From: Acidobacteriota bacterium
Lineage (GTDB): Bacteria > Acidobacteriota > Aminicenantia > Aminicenantales > Saccharicenantaceae
Direction: 5' to 3'
NCBI GenBank assembly: GCA_028749115.1
Contig: JAQURD010000001.1
Coordinates: forward strand, 26,118-90,117
DNA: 64,000 bases
Below the pieces are notes generated by a model. The model was not told the origin of the DNA, made no database searches, and saw nothing but the letters and a program-made list of their open reading frames with translations. The position numbers were made by a program, and so were the translations under genes. Of this stretch, positions 1-7,708 are shown piece after piece. Within the stretch, counting starts at the first letter, position 1; every line of letters starts with the position of its first letter.

Positions 1-902
1 CTGTCTATCTCAGAAATAAAGGCATAACTGAAAGCCTGGTCGAGGCCTTGGAAGGGCTGGCTAAGGGCATAAAAGCAGATACAGGAACAGGAGCGGGAAG
101 AGGAATAAAAATAGCCGCCTGCGGGATTACAGGCAGCGGAAGAAATTTTGCCAGCCTGCTGGTTGGAGCCGATATCGTCAGGACAGAAGTGCTGGCCCAC
201 ACAGTAGCTGCGCTGTCTTTTTACCCTGAAGCGCGGACGATTTTTGAAATTGGTGGCGAGGATTGCAAGCTGATGATTGTTGAGGATGGCATTCTGGCGG
301 ATTTCAGCATGAATAGCATCTGTGCTGGTGGGACCGGTGCTATGATTGAGGCCATTGCTAACAGAATGGGCATACCGATTGAAGAGGTTGGCGAGATGGC
401 ATTAAAGAGCCGGAACCAGCTTGATTTGCCCGGGAAGTGCGGCATTTTCTGCCAATCAGCTGTCGTCAGTAAATTAAATACCGGAGCTGATAAGTGCGAC
501 ATCCTGATGGGAGTCTGCCGGGCACTGATCAGAAATTATCTGACGATTTGTAAGAGTGGGAGATTGAAGCCTCCTTATATTTTCCAGGGGGCAACGGCAC
601 TAAATAAAGCCCTGGTCAGAGCGCTAGAGGAAGAAATTCAGCACGAGGTGATTGTGCCTTCGGAATGTGCTTTGATGGGAGCGATAGGTATAGCCCAGAT
701 GGCTATGGAAGAGATGCCCGAAAAAACAAAATTTAAAGGGCTGGAAGCTGTGGTCAGGGCCAGATTTGATATCTCAAATTTCAGATGTCAGGATTGTGCC
801 AACAGATGTGAAGTCATTCAGATTGTTCAGGATGGCCGACTGGCTGGCTCGATCGGCAGCCGCTGTCATAAATCATTCGGTGACGTGATACTCTGTCCCT
901 GA
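1..902 (+). CDS. 2-hydroxyacyl-CoA dehydratase activase (BadF/BcrA/HgdC family), 5' end cut by the window
   Basis: The reading frame is open from the first bases of the window, so the start lies upstream; only about 299 codons are seen. The protein is an ASKHA-fold ATPase of the type that drives an electron into 2-hydroxyacyl-CoA dehydratases or benzoyl-CoA reductases. Visible motifs are GITGSGR, EIGGEDCK (phosphate loop) and CAGGTG. The Cys of CAGGTG and the Cys of GKCGIF correspond to the two ligands of the dimer-bridging 4Fe-4S cluster in HgdC. A Cys-rich tail (CQDCANRC) follows. The last residues (GDVILCP) and the stop are supplied by a dispersed repeat at 879-899, so the natural C-terminus has probably been replaced. 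No dehydratase subunit is visible downstream. Family assignment is firm; the substrate is unknown. Confidence 0.85.
   Translation, partial: VYLRNKGITESLVEALEGLAKGIKADTGTGAGRGIKIAACGITGSGRNFASLLVGADIVRTEVLAHTVAALSFYPEARTIFEIGGEDCKLMIVEDGILADFSMNSICAGGTGAMIEAIANRMGIPIEEVGEMALKSRNQLDLPGKCGIFCQSAVVSKLNTGADKCDILMGVCRALIRNYLTICKSGRLKPPYIFQGATALNKALVRALEEEIQHEVIVPSECALMGAIGIAQMAMEEMPEKTKFKGLEAVVRARFDISNFRCQDCANRCEVIQIVQDGRLAGSIGSRCHKSFGDVILCP
879..899 (+). repeat. Dispersed 21-22 bp repeat, copy A
   Basis: The unit GGTGACGTGATACTCTGTCC runs to 899 and overlaps the end of the activase gene. The same unit occurs inverted at 1036-1121 (twice) and in this orientation at 2237-2258. It resembles the short repeats that accompany REP/RAYT-type transposases in environmental bacteria. 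No transposase is visible in the window, so the class is inferred. Confidence 0.75.
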
Positions 903-1035
903 CGGGAAATCAATTCTCTTTTGTCTTACCATTTAAATTGCCTCTTCTAAGCAGGGCTTCGGCCGACACTTAAATTGTTGTTAAGACTGGCAAATTTATT
1001 CATGCTGCCAGGAATAAGCCTGGGTTAGAGTAACT

Positions 1036-1121
1036 AATTGACCATTGAGGGGGACAGAGTATCACGTCACCGTTTTTGAATTGACCATTGAGGGGGACAG
1101 AGTATCACGTCACCGTTTTTG
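1036..1121 (-). repeat. Two perfect 43-bp tandem copies of the dispersed repeat (copies B and C)
   Basis: Positions 1036-1078 and 1079-1121 are identical 43-bp units containing the core GGGGACAGAGTATCACGTCA, the reverse complement of copies A and D. The exact head-to-tail duplication suggests recent replication slippage or insertion. The array lies in the 295-bp gap between the activase and the beta-barrel gene, about 76 bp before that start. The rest of the gap shows no recognisable feature. Confidence 0.85.
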
Positions 1122-1197
1122 TGGCTAATTTTAGTAAAAACAAATACAATGTATGGCAGGGCAATAAACCAATAAAAAGGAGGCATGGAAAAAAACA

Positions 1198-2232
1198 ATG
1201 TGGAAAAAGATTATTGAGTTATCAGTTCTTAGTGCTTTTTTAGTTAGCTTACTTTCATTACCATCATCCGCCTTCGTTTTTGGCGTCAAGGGTGGTGTTA
1301 GTCTGGCAAGCTTTGGCCATGAAGGGCCTGCTCTTAGCGGCTTTTCTTTCAATAGTAGAACCAGGCTGAACGGAGGTATATATTTTAGTTTTGAGCTATT
1401 CAAAGGCTTAGCTCTCCAGCCTGAAATCCTTTATGTTCAGAAAGGATTTCATTTTAAGTCCACAGAAAGTGAGGAAGCCTTCGACTACAGTTATGATTAT
1501 TTAGAGATTCCTGTTTTGCTTAAGCATTATTTTGGTGCTTCTGATGCCAAGATATCTCCTTATGTTTTTGCTGGTCCTTATTTTGGACTGAATACTCTTG
1601 CCAGGTATGAGAATACTTCTGATGAAACTAAATATGGCCTTGGAAGTAGTACTGAGGATTTTGAATATGGAATTAGTGCTGGAGCAGGTATTATGCTGAA
1701 AGCGGGCCCGGGAGAAATTCAAATTGACGGACGTTATGATGCTGGCTTGAATAAACTGGCTAAAAAAGCTGGAGAACCTGGATATGGCCGGACCAGAACC
1801 TGGCTGATAACCATAGGCTATTCATTCAGCCCAGGAAAGAATAATAAATCTCAGACTTTTCCTCAATCTGTCAATACCGCTACCAGGCCAACTGTCAAGA
1901 GTGAACCAGTTCCTGGAGCTGAAATAACTATTGAGCAGCTGGAACCGGTGGTTATAAAATCTTCAGGCAAAACCAATGCCAAGACTGATGAAAAAGGCGG
2001 ATTTTCGGTGATTATTCCTGCTGATGTGTTTAATAAGCTGGGTAGTGAATTTAAGTTGCTTTTTACTATTAAGCCTTTACAACCAGCAAAATACCCTGTT
2101 GAGACTAATCAAGTTAAAGTTACTCTCAAAAAAGAAGCCGGCCCGAAATATGACTTTATTGTCACCTGGGAAAAGCTCACGGTTAAGGCAAACAAAGGCT
2201 GCTTTGCTGTTAATCCCAAAGCCCAGCAATAA
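1198..2232 (+). CDS. Exported beta-barrel outer membrane protein (PorT/OMP_b-brl type) with a C-terminal Ig-like domain
   Basis: The 344-residue protein begins with a signal peptide (about residues 1-25, ending PSSAF). An eight-stranded-barrel-like region follows at about 26-210, with alternating aromatic strands such as GVKGGVSLASF, PEILYVQKGF and ISPYVFAGPYFG, and a closing strand WLITIGYSFS. Residues about 235-335 form a second domain with the pattern KTDEKGGFSVIIP, typical of carboxypeptidase-regulatory-like or Ig-like folds. AAGGAGG at 1178-1183 precedes the chosen ATG by about 14 nt. An earlier ATG at 1185 soon meets a stop. The gene is bracketed by inverted copies of the dispersed repeat (1036-1121 and 2237-2258). 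Ligand and role are unknown. Confidence 0.75.
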   Translation: MWKKIIELSVLSAFLVSLLSLPSSAFVFGVKGGVSLASFGHEGPALSGFSFNSRTRLNGGIYFSFELFKGLALQPEILYVQKGFHFKSTESEEAFDYSYDYLEIPVLLKHYFGASDAKISPYVFAGPYFGLNTLARYENTSDETKYGLGSSTEDFEYGISAGAGIMLKAGPGEIQIDGRYDAGLNKLAKKAGEPGYGRTRTWLITIGYSFSPGKNNKSQTFPQSVNTATRPTVKSEPVPGAEITIEQLEPVVIKSSGKTNAKTDEKGGFSVIIPADVFNKLGSEFKLLFTIKPLQPAKYPVETNQVKVTLKKEAGPKYDFIVTWEKLTVKANKGCFAVNPKAQQ

Positions 2233-2236
2233 TCAA

Positions 2237-2258
2237 GGTGACGTGATACTCTGTCCCC
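2237..2258 (+). repeat. Dispersed repeat, copy D
   Basis: GGTGACGTGATACTCTGTCC followed by CC starts five bases after the beta-barrel gene stop. It is inverted relative to copies B and C, so the gene sits between inverted copies in a cassette-like arrangement. Confidence 0.8.
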
Positions 2259-2376
2259 AAATAAAAGCGGTCAGGTATAATCTTAGTTTTTCAGAAGACT
2301 CTCAAGATAAAGATAAGGGAAAAAAACCAGCGGCCAGGGTAAGCCGACTTTAGCCTCGTTAGCTTGGCATTGATTT

Positions 2377-2573
2377 TTATTCGAACTGTAGCCCCAGGCG
2401 AACCACATAACGATATTTATCACCGGGATGGGAGAAAAAAAAAGTGTTAGCATCCAATCACCAGAACCGACTCTGTGACCAGCGAAGAGTGTTCTTTAGT
2501 ATGGATCAATCCCTGCTTGATTTCTATTTCTTCTCACTTCTTCTTGGTAAAATCTTATTTGATTCTGGTTTAC
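2377..2573 (-). pseudogene. Decayed 3' end of an outer-membrane-type protein gene
   Basis: Read on the minus strand, this stretch gives a protein-like sequence containing QIRFYQEEVRRN, TLFAGHRVGSGDWMLT and, after a frame change, FSHPGDKYRYVVRLGLQFE and a stop. The alternating aromatic ending in Phe-Glu is what a last beta-barrel strand looks like. An in-frame TAA interrupts it after GIDPY, and the frame changes at a run of nine T (minus strand; A run 2435-2443). No start codon or upstream domain survives. The rest of the gap between copy D of the repeat and the next gene (2259-2748) shows nothing else I can name. The call rests on my own translation; the family is unknown. Confidence 0.4.
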
Positions 2574-2748
2574 AGGTATTTAGTGCCTGTCTTCAGGCTA
2601 TTTAGTTTTATAAGGTTAACTCTGTCTCAACTTCTGGTTTTTGTTAGACACCGTACGTAATTCTCCATGCAGGCAAGCAATATCTATGATTTATGTCACC
2701 ACGGTTGAAAATAGCTAAACGATGACTTAATATAGCCTGAGGTAGACT

Positions 2749-3708
2749 ATGGATATCTATTTTTATGAGGCTTTCGAGGAAGAAGCAAGGTTAATCATAG
2801 ATCTTCTCCAGGGGAAACTGCTGTTTGACCTGACAGACAAGACTATTCAGGAAAGCGGTGATAAAATCCCACCGGCCAGGCTGATCAGCATCAGGACGCA
2901 ATCGTCAATTCCGGCCGAGTGGCAGGATAAACTTGATGGGGTTCTGAGCCGGACGACCGGCTTTGATCATCTTAAAGCTTATAAAAAAGCCATAAAATCT
3001 CCGGTTGCCCTGGGCTACCTTGAGGAATATGCTACCCGGGCTGTAGCCGAGCAAGCCATTCTTCTTATGCTATCGTTGTTAAGGCGCTTGCCTCAACAAA
3101 TCCGGCAGTTCAAACACTTTCAGCGTGACGGTTTGACGGGCCTGGAAGCTCAGGGCAAAAATCTGCTGGTCGTTGGTGTTGGCCGGATTGGTGGAGAAAT
3201 AGTTAGAATCGGACATGGACTCAAAATGAACGTCAGGGGAGTGGACATTGTTAATCGTCATGATTTTGTTTCCTATGTGCAGCGCGATGAAGGTCTGGCC
3301 TGGGCTGATATTATTATCTGTGCTATGAACCTCACTGATGAGAACGTCAATTATTTTTCTTATGACCTGCTTAAAAAAGCCAGGCCCGGCGTCATCTTCA
3401 TCAACGTGGCCCGTGGTGAGCACGCCCCTCTTTTTGATCTTTTCCGTCTTGTCCAGGAGGGGCATCTCGGCGGCCTGGCCCTTGATGTTTTTGAAGATGA
3501 GCCATCTGTTGCCACTGCCCTTCGCACTGATAAAACCGGGGAATCAGAAAAGGCGAGAGTAATAGTCGATTTGCTGTCCTATCCTAATGTCATTCTCACC
3601 CCTCATAATGCTTTTAACACTGCCCAAGCCCTCCAGCGCAAAGTCCAGTTCAGCCTGGATGAGATTTTTTATTTCCTGGAGCACCACCAATTTCATTGCC
3701 AGGTTTAA
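2749..3708 (+). CDS. D-isomer-specific 2-hydroxyacid dehydrogenase
   Basis: This 319-residue cytosolic oxidoreductase would interconvert a 2-keto acid and a D-2-hydroxy acid with NAD(H). The Rossmann motif VGVGRIGGEIVRIG is at about residues 141-154. The three catalytic elements are in order: Arg in INVARGEHA, Glu in LDVFEDEP, and His in LTPHNAF. The N-terminal substrate domain contains the conserved SRTTGFDHL. Length is normal for the family (310-340). A GAGGT sequence lies just upstream of the ATG. It stands alone, with gaps of several hundred bases on both sides, so context does not reveal the substrate; D-lactate or phosphoglycerate-like substrates are possible. Confidence 0.88.
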   Translation: MDIYFYEAFEEEARLIIDLLQGKLLFDLTDKTIQESGDKIPPARLISIRTQSSIPAEWQDKLDGVLSRTTGFDHLKAYKKAIKSPVALGYLEEYATRAVAEQAILLMLSLLRRLPQQIRQFKHFQRDGLTGLEAQGKNLLVVGVGRIGGEIVRIGHGLKMNVRGVDIVNRHDFVSYVQRDEGLAWADIIICAMNLTDENVNYFSYDLLKKARPGVIFINVARGEHAPLFDLFRLVQEGHLGGLALDVFEDEPSVATALRTDKTGESEKARVIVDLLSYPNVILTPHNAFNTAQALQRKVQFSLDEIFYFLEHHQFHCQV

Positions 3709-3976
3709 CTGGCGGACATATCTTATTGCTTAGAACATTAAGACATACTGTTAACCCGCGCGCTTACTAATATTTTAAAGCTCGGATTTTCTTCCAAATC
3801 CCTTATAGCTCTTTAAGGATTAAAATCTTATTCAAAATAAGCAGGTCAGATAAGAACTTGGTTAAGATGACCTTCTTATATTTTTAGGATTCAAGGCAGA
3901 CAACCCTTTTTTATTTCGCACAAACCACTGTCTATCTCTTTTGGTGTCAGGTTCTTATTCAAAAAAAGCGCACAAA

Positions 3977-4004
3977 ATAAAAGCTTGATTATAAAAGCTT
4001 GATT
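3977..4004. repeat. 14-bp perfect tandem duplication
   Basis: ATAAAAGCTTGATT occurs twice head to tail. It looks like a simple slippage product; no function is suggested. Confidence 0.8.
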
Positions 4005-4037
4005 ATAACCACATTCTGCCGTTTTAAATTAAACATT

Positions 4038-4067
4038 AAGGGCAGGCACATTAGCCTTCCCGCCCTT
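4038..4067 (-). terminator. Possible terminator of the M48 protease gene
   Basis: A nested stem is present: outer AAGGGC/GCCCTT and inner AGGC/GCCT around ACATTA, with a four-base bulge. On the minus strand it lies 52-81 bp past the stop of the M48 gene and is followed by a T-rich stretch. The bulge and the loose T run make this a tentative call. Confidence 0.4.
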
Positions 4068-4118
4068 TAGGCTCTAATCCTTGAGATCAGGCCCGGCTTG
4101 TATATTACTCCAGCCTTA

Positions 4119-5642
4119 TTATTTAGTTACAATCTTGAGCAGTGTGCCGGCCGGAACCTTATCTGTAAGTTCCATGGCATTCATCACGGCAATCTGTTTC
4201 TGTTTGTCTTGATTGTAACCGTAAGGCTTAAGGAGATTGGACAGGCTATCAGCTCTGGCGGCTTTGATAATTTTAATTCTCTCTGGCTTAACATTTATTT
4301 TAGCCTGGTCAGACAGCAGTTTAAAACCATTCAGCGTATCAGACATAATTTCAGAATAAGTGATAAATTTGCTGTCTCCAGTATAACCCAGGAACATCAT
4401 CACCCGGTCGTCTTTCTTGATAAAATTAGCCAGGCCGGCTAAATTGCCTTCGTCTGTTTTTAGTGTGAATTTCAATCTCCTGGTTTCAAAGCCGTTCAAA
4501 GTTTTAAGTTCGGAGCTCAAGACAGTCGCTTTATTATTCTGGACAAAAGCCTGAGCTGCTTCCTCCGTGGTTTTTTCAGAAGCCAGAGTCAGCATGATGG
4601 CGGCATCCTCTTTAGGCGAAATGATCTGAACCTGCGAAGCAGTATTATTGACCTTCCAGCCAGCAGGAACCGGGAACTGAAATTTGAGCCCGGGGTGATA
4701 AAAAACCTGACTTTCCACATAGCCCTGCCTGGGGTCATCTCCAAAAACCAGACCGTCCAGCTTTCTCAAGTAGTCATCGCGGCTGACAGCCAGGCCGGCT
4801 CCTGGATTAGCCGCTTTCCAATCAGCCGCGGCCTTTCTTACGGCTTCGACTCTGTTCGGCGGATCAGGGTGAGTCGACAGCCAGGTGGGCAACCCATCTT
4901 TGCCAGAGGAGGGATTGAGCCTTTCCAGAGTTACAAACATATTGGCCATGTGGCTGGCTTCATACCCGGCCCGGGAAGCATAGAGCACACCGAGGTCGTC
5001 AGCCTGCCTTTCATGCTCCCGGCTGAAACTAAGAAAGAGAACATTCAGGCCCGCTTCGGCCAGCCCGGCAAATTTCTGGAAGGTTCTGGACAGAGCCGAA
5101 CCAAGAGCCAGGCCAAGTTGGGCTGCCTGGGCCCTGGTATAAAGCTGAGCACTATGCCGGGCAGTCACATGCCCCACTTCGTGTCCCATAGTTCCAGACA
5201 GCTCAGCTTCATCGTTGAGATAAGCCAGAATCCCTCTCGTTACATAAACATATCCGCCAGGAACAGCAAAAGCATTGACCACAGGGCTGTCCATGATTTT
5301 AAAGGTGAAGGGCAGGTCAGGTTGATGACTGACTGAGACTAATTTCTTGCCGACCCCCGAAATATACTGGTTCAGGGTCTCATCCTGATAAACTCCATAG
5401 GTACCGATGATTTCTTTATCGGTTTGCTGTCCGAGGGCCAATTCATCCGACCGGCTGAGAAGCATAAACTCTTTTTTCTGAGTAACTGGATTGACGGCGC
5501 AGGCCAGGCTGGCAATTATTAAGGCCATGGTCAAGAAGTAAAAGACTAATGGTGGCCATCCTGATTTTAGCTTAATCTTTTTGCTGCCGGCCAGAACCCA
5601 TCCACTCAAATACAAAAAACCTTTTTTCTGTTGCTTTTTCAT
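4119..5642 (-). CDS. M48-family zinc metalloprotease, exported (probable lipoprotein)
   Basis: The 507-residue periplasmic protease resembles LoiP/BepA proteins that degrade damaged or misassembled envelope proteins. A hydrophobic segment (VFYFLTMALIIASLAC) ends in an imperfect lipobox. The zinc motif HEVGH is at about residues 154-158 and the third ligand Glu lies in SREHERQADDLG. The C-terminal half carries a small beta domain and a LysM-like tail (DKVPAGTLLKIV). An ATG 33 bp upstream is in frame, but it falls about where transcription should begin from the promoter at 5676-5705. The ATG at 5642 has GGAGGG five to eight bases upstream, so I chose it. Confidence 0.88.
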   Translation of the reverse strand: MKKQQKKGFLYLSGWVLAGSKKIKLKSGWPPLVFYFLTMALIIASLACAVNPVTQKKEFMLLSRSDELALGQQTDKEIIGTYGVYQDETLNQYISGVGKKLVSVSHQPDLPFTFKIMDSPVVNAFAVPGGYVYVTRGILAYLNDEAELSGTMGHEVGHVTARHSAQLYTRAQAAQLGLALGSALSRTFQKFAGLAEAGLNVLFLSFSREHERQADDLGVLYASRAGYEASHMANMFVTLERLNPSSGKDGLPTWLSTHPDPPNRVEAVRKAAADWKAANPGAGLAVSRDDYLRKLDGLVFGDDPRQGYVESQVFYHPGLKFQFPVPAGWKVNNTASQVQIISPKEDAAIMLTLASEKTTEEAAQAFVQNNKATVLSSELKTLNGFETRRLKFTLKTDEGNLAGLANFIKKDDRVMMFLGYTGDSKFITYSEIMSDTLNGFKLLSDQAKINVKPERIKIIKAARADSLSNLLKPYGYNQDKQKQIAVMNAMELTDKVPAGTLLKIVTK

Positions 5643-5675
5643 CTGCCCTCCATTCTCATTTTTGCTACCGTTCAT

Positions 5676-5705
5676 ATTATACCAATAAAATCAGGCAAAT
5701 GATAA
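5676..5705 (-). promoter_or_regulatory. Promoter for the M48 protease gene
   Basis: On the minus strand TATAAT (5681-5676) is preceded, at 18 bp, by TTATCA. The expected transcript start near 5669 supports the downstream ATG at 5642. The -35 match is only moderate. Confidence 0.5.
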
Positions 5706-5848
5706 AACAGGCTTTTATTTGTCATCCAAATATTTATTTTGCCTAGATTGTTTATATTTTTTTCCATCGTGTCAGCGGCTACGCCAAAGCTAAGTTATAT
5801 TTCTTTGCCTGGGCTGGATCGGGTTGAATCATCAGCAAAATTAGTTAT

Positions 5849-5880
5849 CTAATTAATTAGTTTGTTATCCAATTGGATAA
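5849..5880. promoter_or_regulatory. Two adjacent perfect palindromes (candidate operator or hairpins)
   Basis: CTAATTAATTAG (5849-5860) and TTATCCAATTGGATAA (5865-5880) are perfect palindromes four bases apart. They lie 24 bp beyond the EIIA gene stop and about 145 bp upstream of the M48 promoter. They could be a regulator site or a weak terminator of the EIIA operon; there is no T run to favour the latter. Confidence 0.4.
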
Positions 5881-5903
5881 TAGCCTGAAGTTAAAAAATA
5901 AAA

Positions 5904-6713
5904 TTAGGAAGATGGCTTGGTGGAGTTGCTGCTGATCATCTTCACAGCCAGGCAATCATAAGCCAGTCGCCCTTTCTGATAGGCCACGGTTGAACGCCGC
6001 AGAAGGCGCCAGCCTCCATTCTGATAGATGCCCTCGCTCTCGAGTTTCTCCGCCAGGTTGGGTGCTCCTTCCAGGTTTTCAGTTAGAAAAGGATTTTGTG
6101 ACAGGATAAGCGGCTTCATATCCGGAGCGGTGATAACAGTCACTGGTTCAATGATTAAATTGTTCAGCTCAGGCAAGGGCTGAATGGCCACCACCGGCTT
6201 GGTCTGGAGGCTGATCATTCTGGCTCTGGCATCCGGGGCAACTGAACTCTTGGTAGTCTCGATCATGTCCAGCAGGTAAAGTCTAACATCATCCAGGTTT
6301 TTTGCTTGATAGATTCGACCAACATCATGGTAGGTGGTCAGTGCTTTAGCCAGAATAGAAATTTCTTTTAGATAATGACTGCGCTGGTTATCAGGGACGA
6401 CATGCATGACAATGATGGAGACCGGCCTTTTATCCGGTGCACCATAATCAATGCCGGCTGGACTCCAGCCAATGACGCATTTCAAGTCCTCTTCATAGCG
6501 CATACGCGCATGCGGGCAAGCCCAGCCCTGGCCGAGACCCGTATTGGCTATTTCTTCCCGCTTTAGCACCAGACCGACCACATCAGTTCCAGCCGGCGTT
6601 TCCGGAAAAGCTTCAATGATATGGGCTAAAAACTGCAGTGCATGCGTCTTGTCGTTTTCTGGAAGCTCAAAGAGCCGGCCTTCCTGTAGAGCATCGAGTA
6701 AAGTATCCATCAT
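5904..6713 (-). CDS. PTS EIIA domain protein (PtsN/fructose type) with a C-terminal extension
   Basis: The first about 150 of 269 residues match the type-2 EIIA fold. GQGWACPHARM holds the His that would accept phosphate, equivalent to the IPH motif of PtsN. Residues about 155-269 are an extension with no family I recognise (SLQTKPVVAIQPLPEL, then GGWRLLRRSTVAYQ). The start overlaps the mgtA remnant stop by four bases (GTATGATG). GGAGG lies upstream, so translation is coupled; the ATG at 6710 has the better spacing and is equally possible. No EIIB or EIIC is nearby, so a regulatory rather than sugar-transport role is likely, perhaps on the adjoining cation ATPase (inference). Confidence 0.78.
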   Translation of the reverse strand: MMDTLLDALQEGRLFELPENDKTHALQFLAHIIEAFPETPAGTDVVGLVLKREEIANTGLGQGWACPHARMRYEEDLKCVIGWSPAGIDYGAPDKRPVSIIVMHVVPDNQRSHYLKEISILAKALTTYHDVGRIYQAKNLDDVRLYLLDMIETTKSSVAPDARARMISLQTKPVVAIQPLPELNNLIIEPVTVITAPDMKPLILSQNPFLTENLEGAPNLAEKLESEGIYQNGGWRLLRRSTVAYQKGRLAYDCLAVKMISSNSTKPSS

Positions 6714-7529
6714 ACACCTCCAAACTTTTTAAAGAACCAGCCTTTTACCTGATGAGCCAGAACAGAATAAGTGAGAAGGAAACTGGCAATCCACAGCCAG
6801 TAAGTAGCTGGCAGTGGCACCAGGCCGAGCACCGGGGCTAAAGCCGAATAGGGAAGCCAGGCGCCAATTAGCATGATAACCAGCGTGGTCAATAATAGCT
6901 GAGATGAAGGCCGGCTTTGAATAAAGGGTATTTTTCTTGTCCGGATGATGTGAACAATCAGAGTCTGGGTAAGAAGAGATTCCACAAACCAGCCAGTTTG
7001 AAACAGCTTGACCAGAAATTCCTTCTGGCTGGCAGCCACGGCCGGGTCAAGTCTCAATTCCATTCCTTAAAACCAGAGTTCTTGACTTAACCCTTTTGCC
7101 CAGTGCTTCCACTGCCTGAAATGATCTATGATCAAGAACATAGGAGAGGCCAATACTCAGCAGGACCATCAGGCTGACGACAATGGTTGATTTAGATTCA
7201 CCGATTATGGCTGAGATAATAGCAATAGCCAGAAGTTGAATGACCAAGGGGCTTTTAAGGCGGCGACCGATATCAGCCCAGAAACTCAATCTCTTTTTGC
7301 TGGTGAGTCCATTTGGTCCATACTCATTCAGCCGTTCTTCGGCTTCATCAGAGGAAAGGCCTTTAAGTGAGGTTTCAAGCTGGGCAAATGTCAGGGGAAG
7401 AGGCTGGCTGCAGAGTTCAATGAGCCGCTGCTCAGACTGGCTGATATCTCTAAGAAGCTGAGCCTTTTTCCCGGACTTGGCCTGGCTGTTCAGCAATCTA
7501 GGCCATATCCCTTTCTTGTTGGGTGACAT
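6710..7529 (-). pseudogene. mgtA: Mg2+-transporting P-type ATPase (MgtA/MgtB type), internally deleted
   Basis: The 5' part (7529 to 7047) encodes an N-terminal cytoplasmic segment and the first membrane helices (LSSDEAEERLNEYGPNG, then LVIQLLAIAIISAIIG), and stops after RTLVLRNGIET. In another frame (7063 to 6710) follows the typical MgtA C-terminus: FQTGWFVESLLTQTLIVHII, IPFIQS and the last helices. About 600 residues are missing, including the phosphorylation DKTGT loop and the nucleotide-binding domain, and the junction is out of frame. It cannot be a working pump as sequenced. GGAGG eight bases before 7529 marks the start, and a 58-codon leader ORF overlaps it by one base. A real deletion or an assembly join would both explain it. 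Confidence 0.8.
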
Positions 7530-7705
7530 CAGGCTGACCTCCGGATTAATATAGAGAGAGGTGCCAAATTTGCAGCCCGGGATACAGTCCACTGGATGGA
7601 GGATTTCTTTGTTCGTGGTAGTGAACCAGAAACTAATACTGGTGGTGATAAAGGCAACCAGCCACGGAACTTCTTTTTGGGGGGAAACTCAATTCTTACT
7701 ATCAT
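7529..7705 (-). CDS. 58-residue leader ORF overlapping the mgtA remnant
   Basis: An ATG at 7705, seven bases after GGAGG, opens 58 codons ending in TGA that shares one base with the mgtA ATG (TGATG), an arrangement typical of coupled translation. The peptide is basic and proline-containing (EFPPKKKFRGWLPLSPP). Its ribosome binding site is buried in the 3' arm of the hairpin at 7709-7759. Salmonella mgtA and mgtC are controlled through proline-containing leader peptides, so a translation-sensing role is plausible. I see no homology to mgtL, and the ORF may be fortuitous. Confidence 0.4.
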   Translation of the reverse strand: MIVRIEFPPKKKFRGWLPLSPPVLVSGSLPRTKKSSIQWTVSRAANLAPLSILIRRSA

Positions 7706-7708
7706 CAG

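Larger units (their letters stand above)
3709..4118. other. 410-bp gene-free stretch between convergent genes
   Basis: No protein-like frame is seen on either strand. The stretch is A+T rich. It contains a short hairpin (CTTATT/AATAAG, 3827-3841), a 14-bp tandem duplication (3977-4004) and a hairpin near the end of the M48 gene (4038-4067). GTTCTTAT-type words occur in both orientations (about 3850-3960), suggesting remnants of a short repeat. Confidence 0.4.

Noticed and set aside
2475..2660. A 61-codon plus-strand frame in the gap before the hydroxyacid dehydrogenase
   Set aside because: Its hydrophobic, Ser/Leu-rich sequence has no ribosome site and overlaps a better protein-like minus-strand remnant.
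4695..5336. A 213-codon open frame on the plus strand inside the M48 gene
   Set aside because: It is antisense to a clearly recognised protease, has no domain and no ribosome site. High G+C at codon position choices explains the open frame.
6710..7063. A separate small membrane protein gene
   Set aside because: Its sequence is the C-terminal helix set of MgtA, so it was joined with the upstream fragment as one pseudogene.
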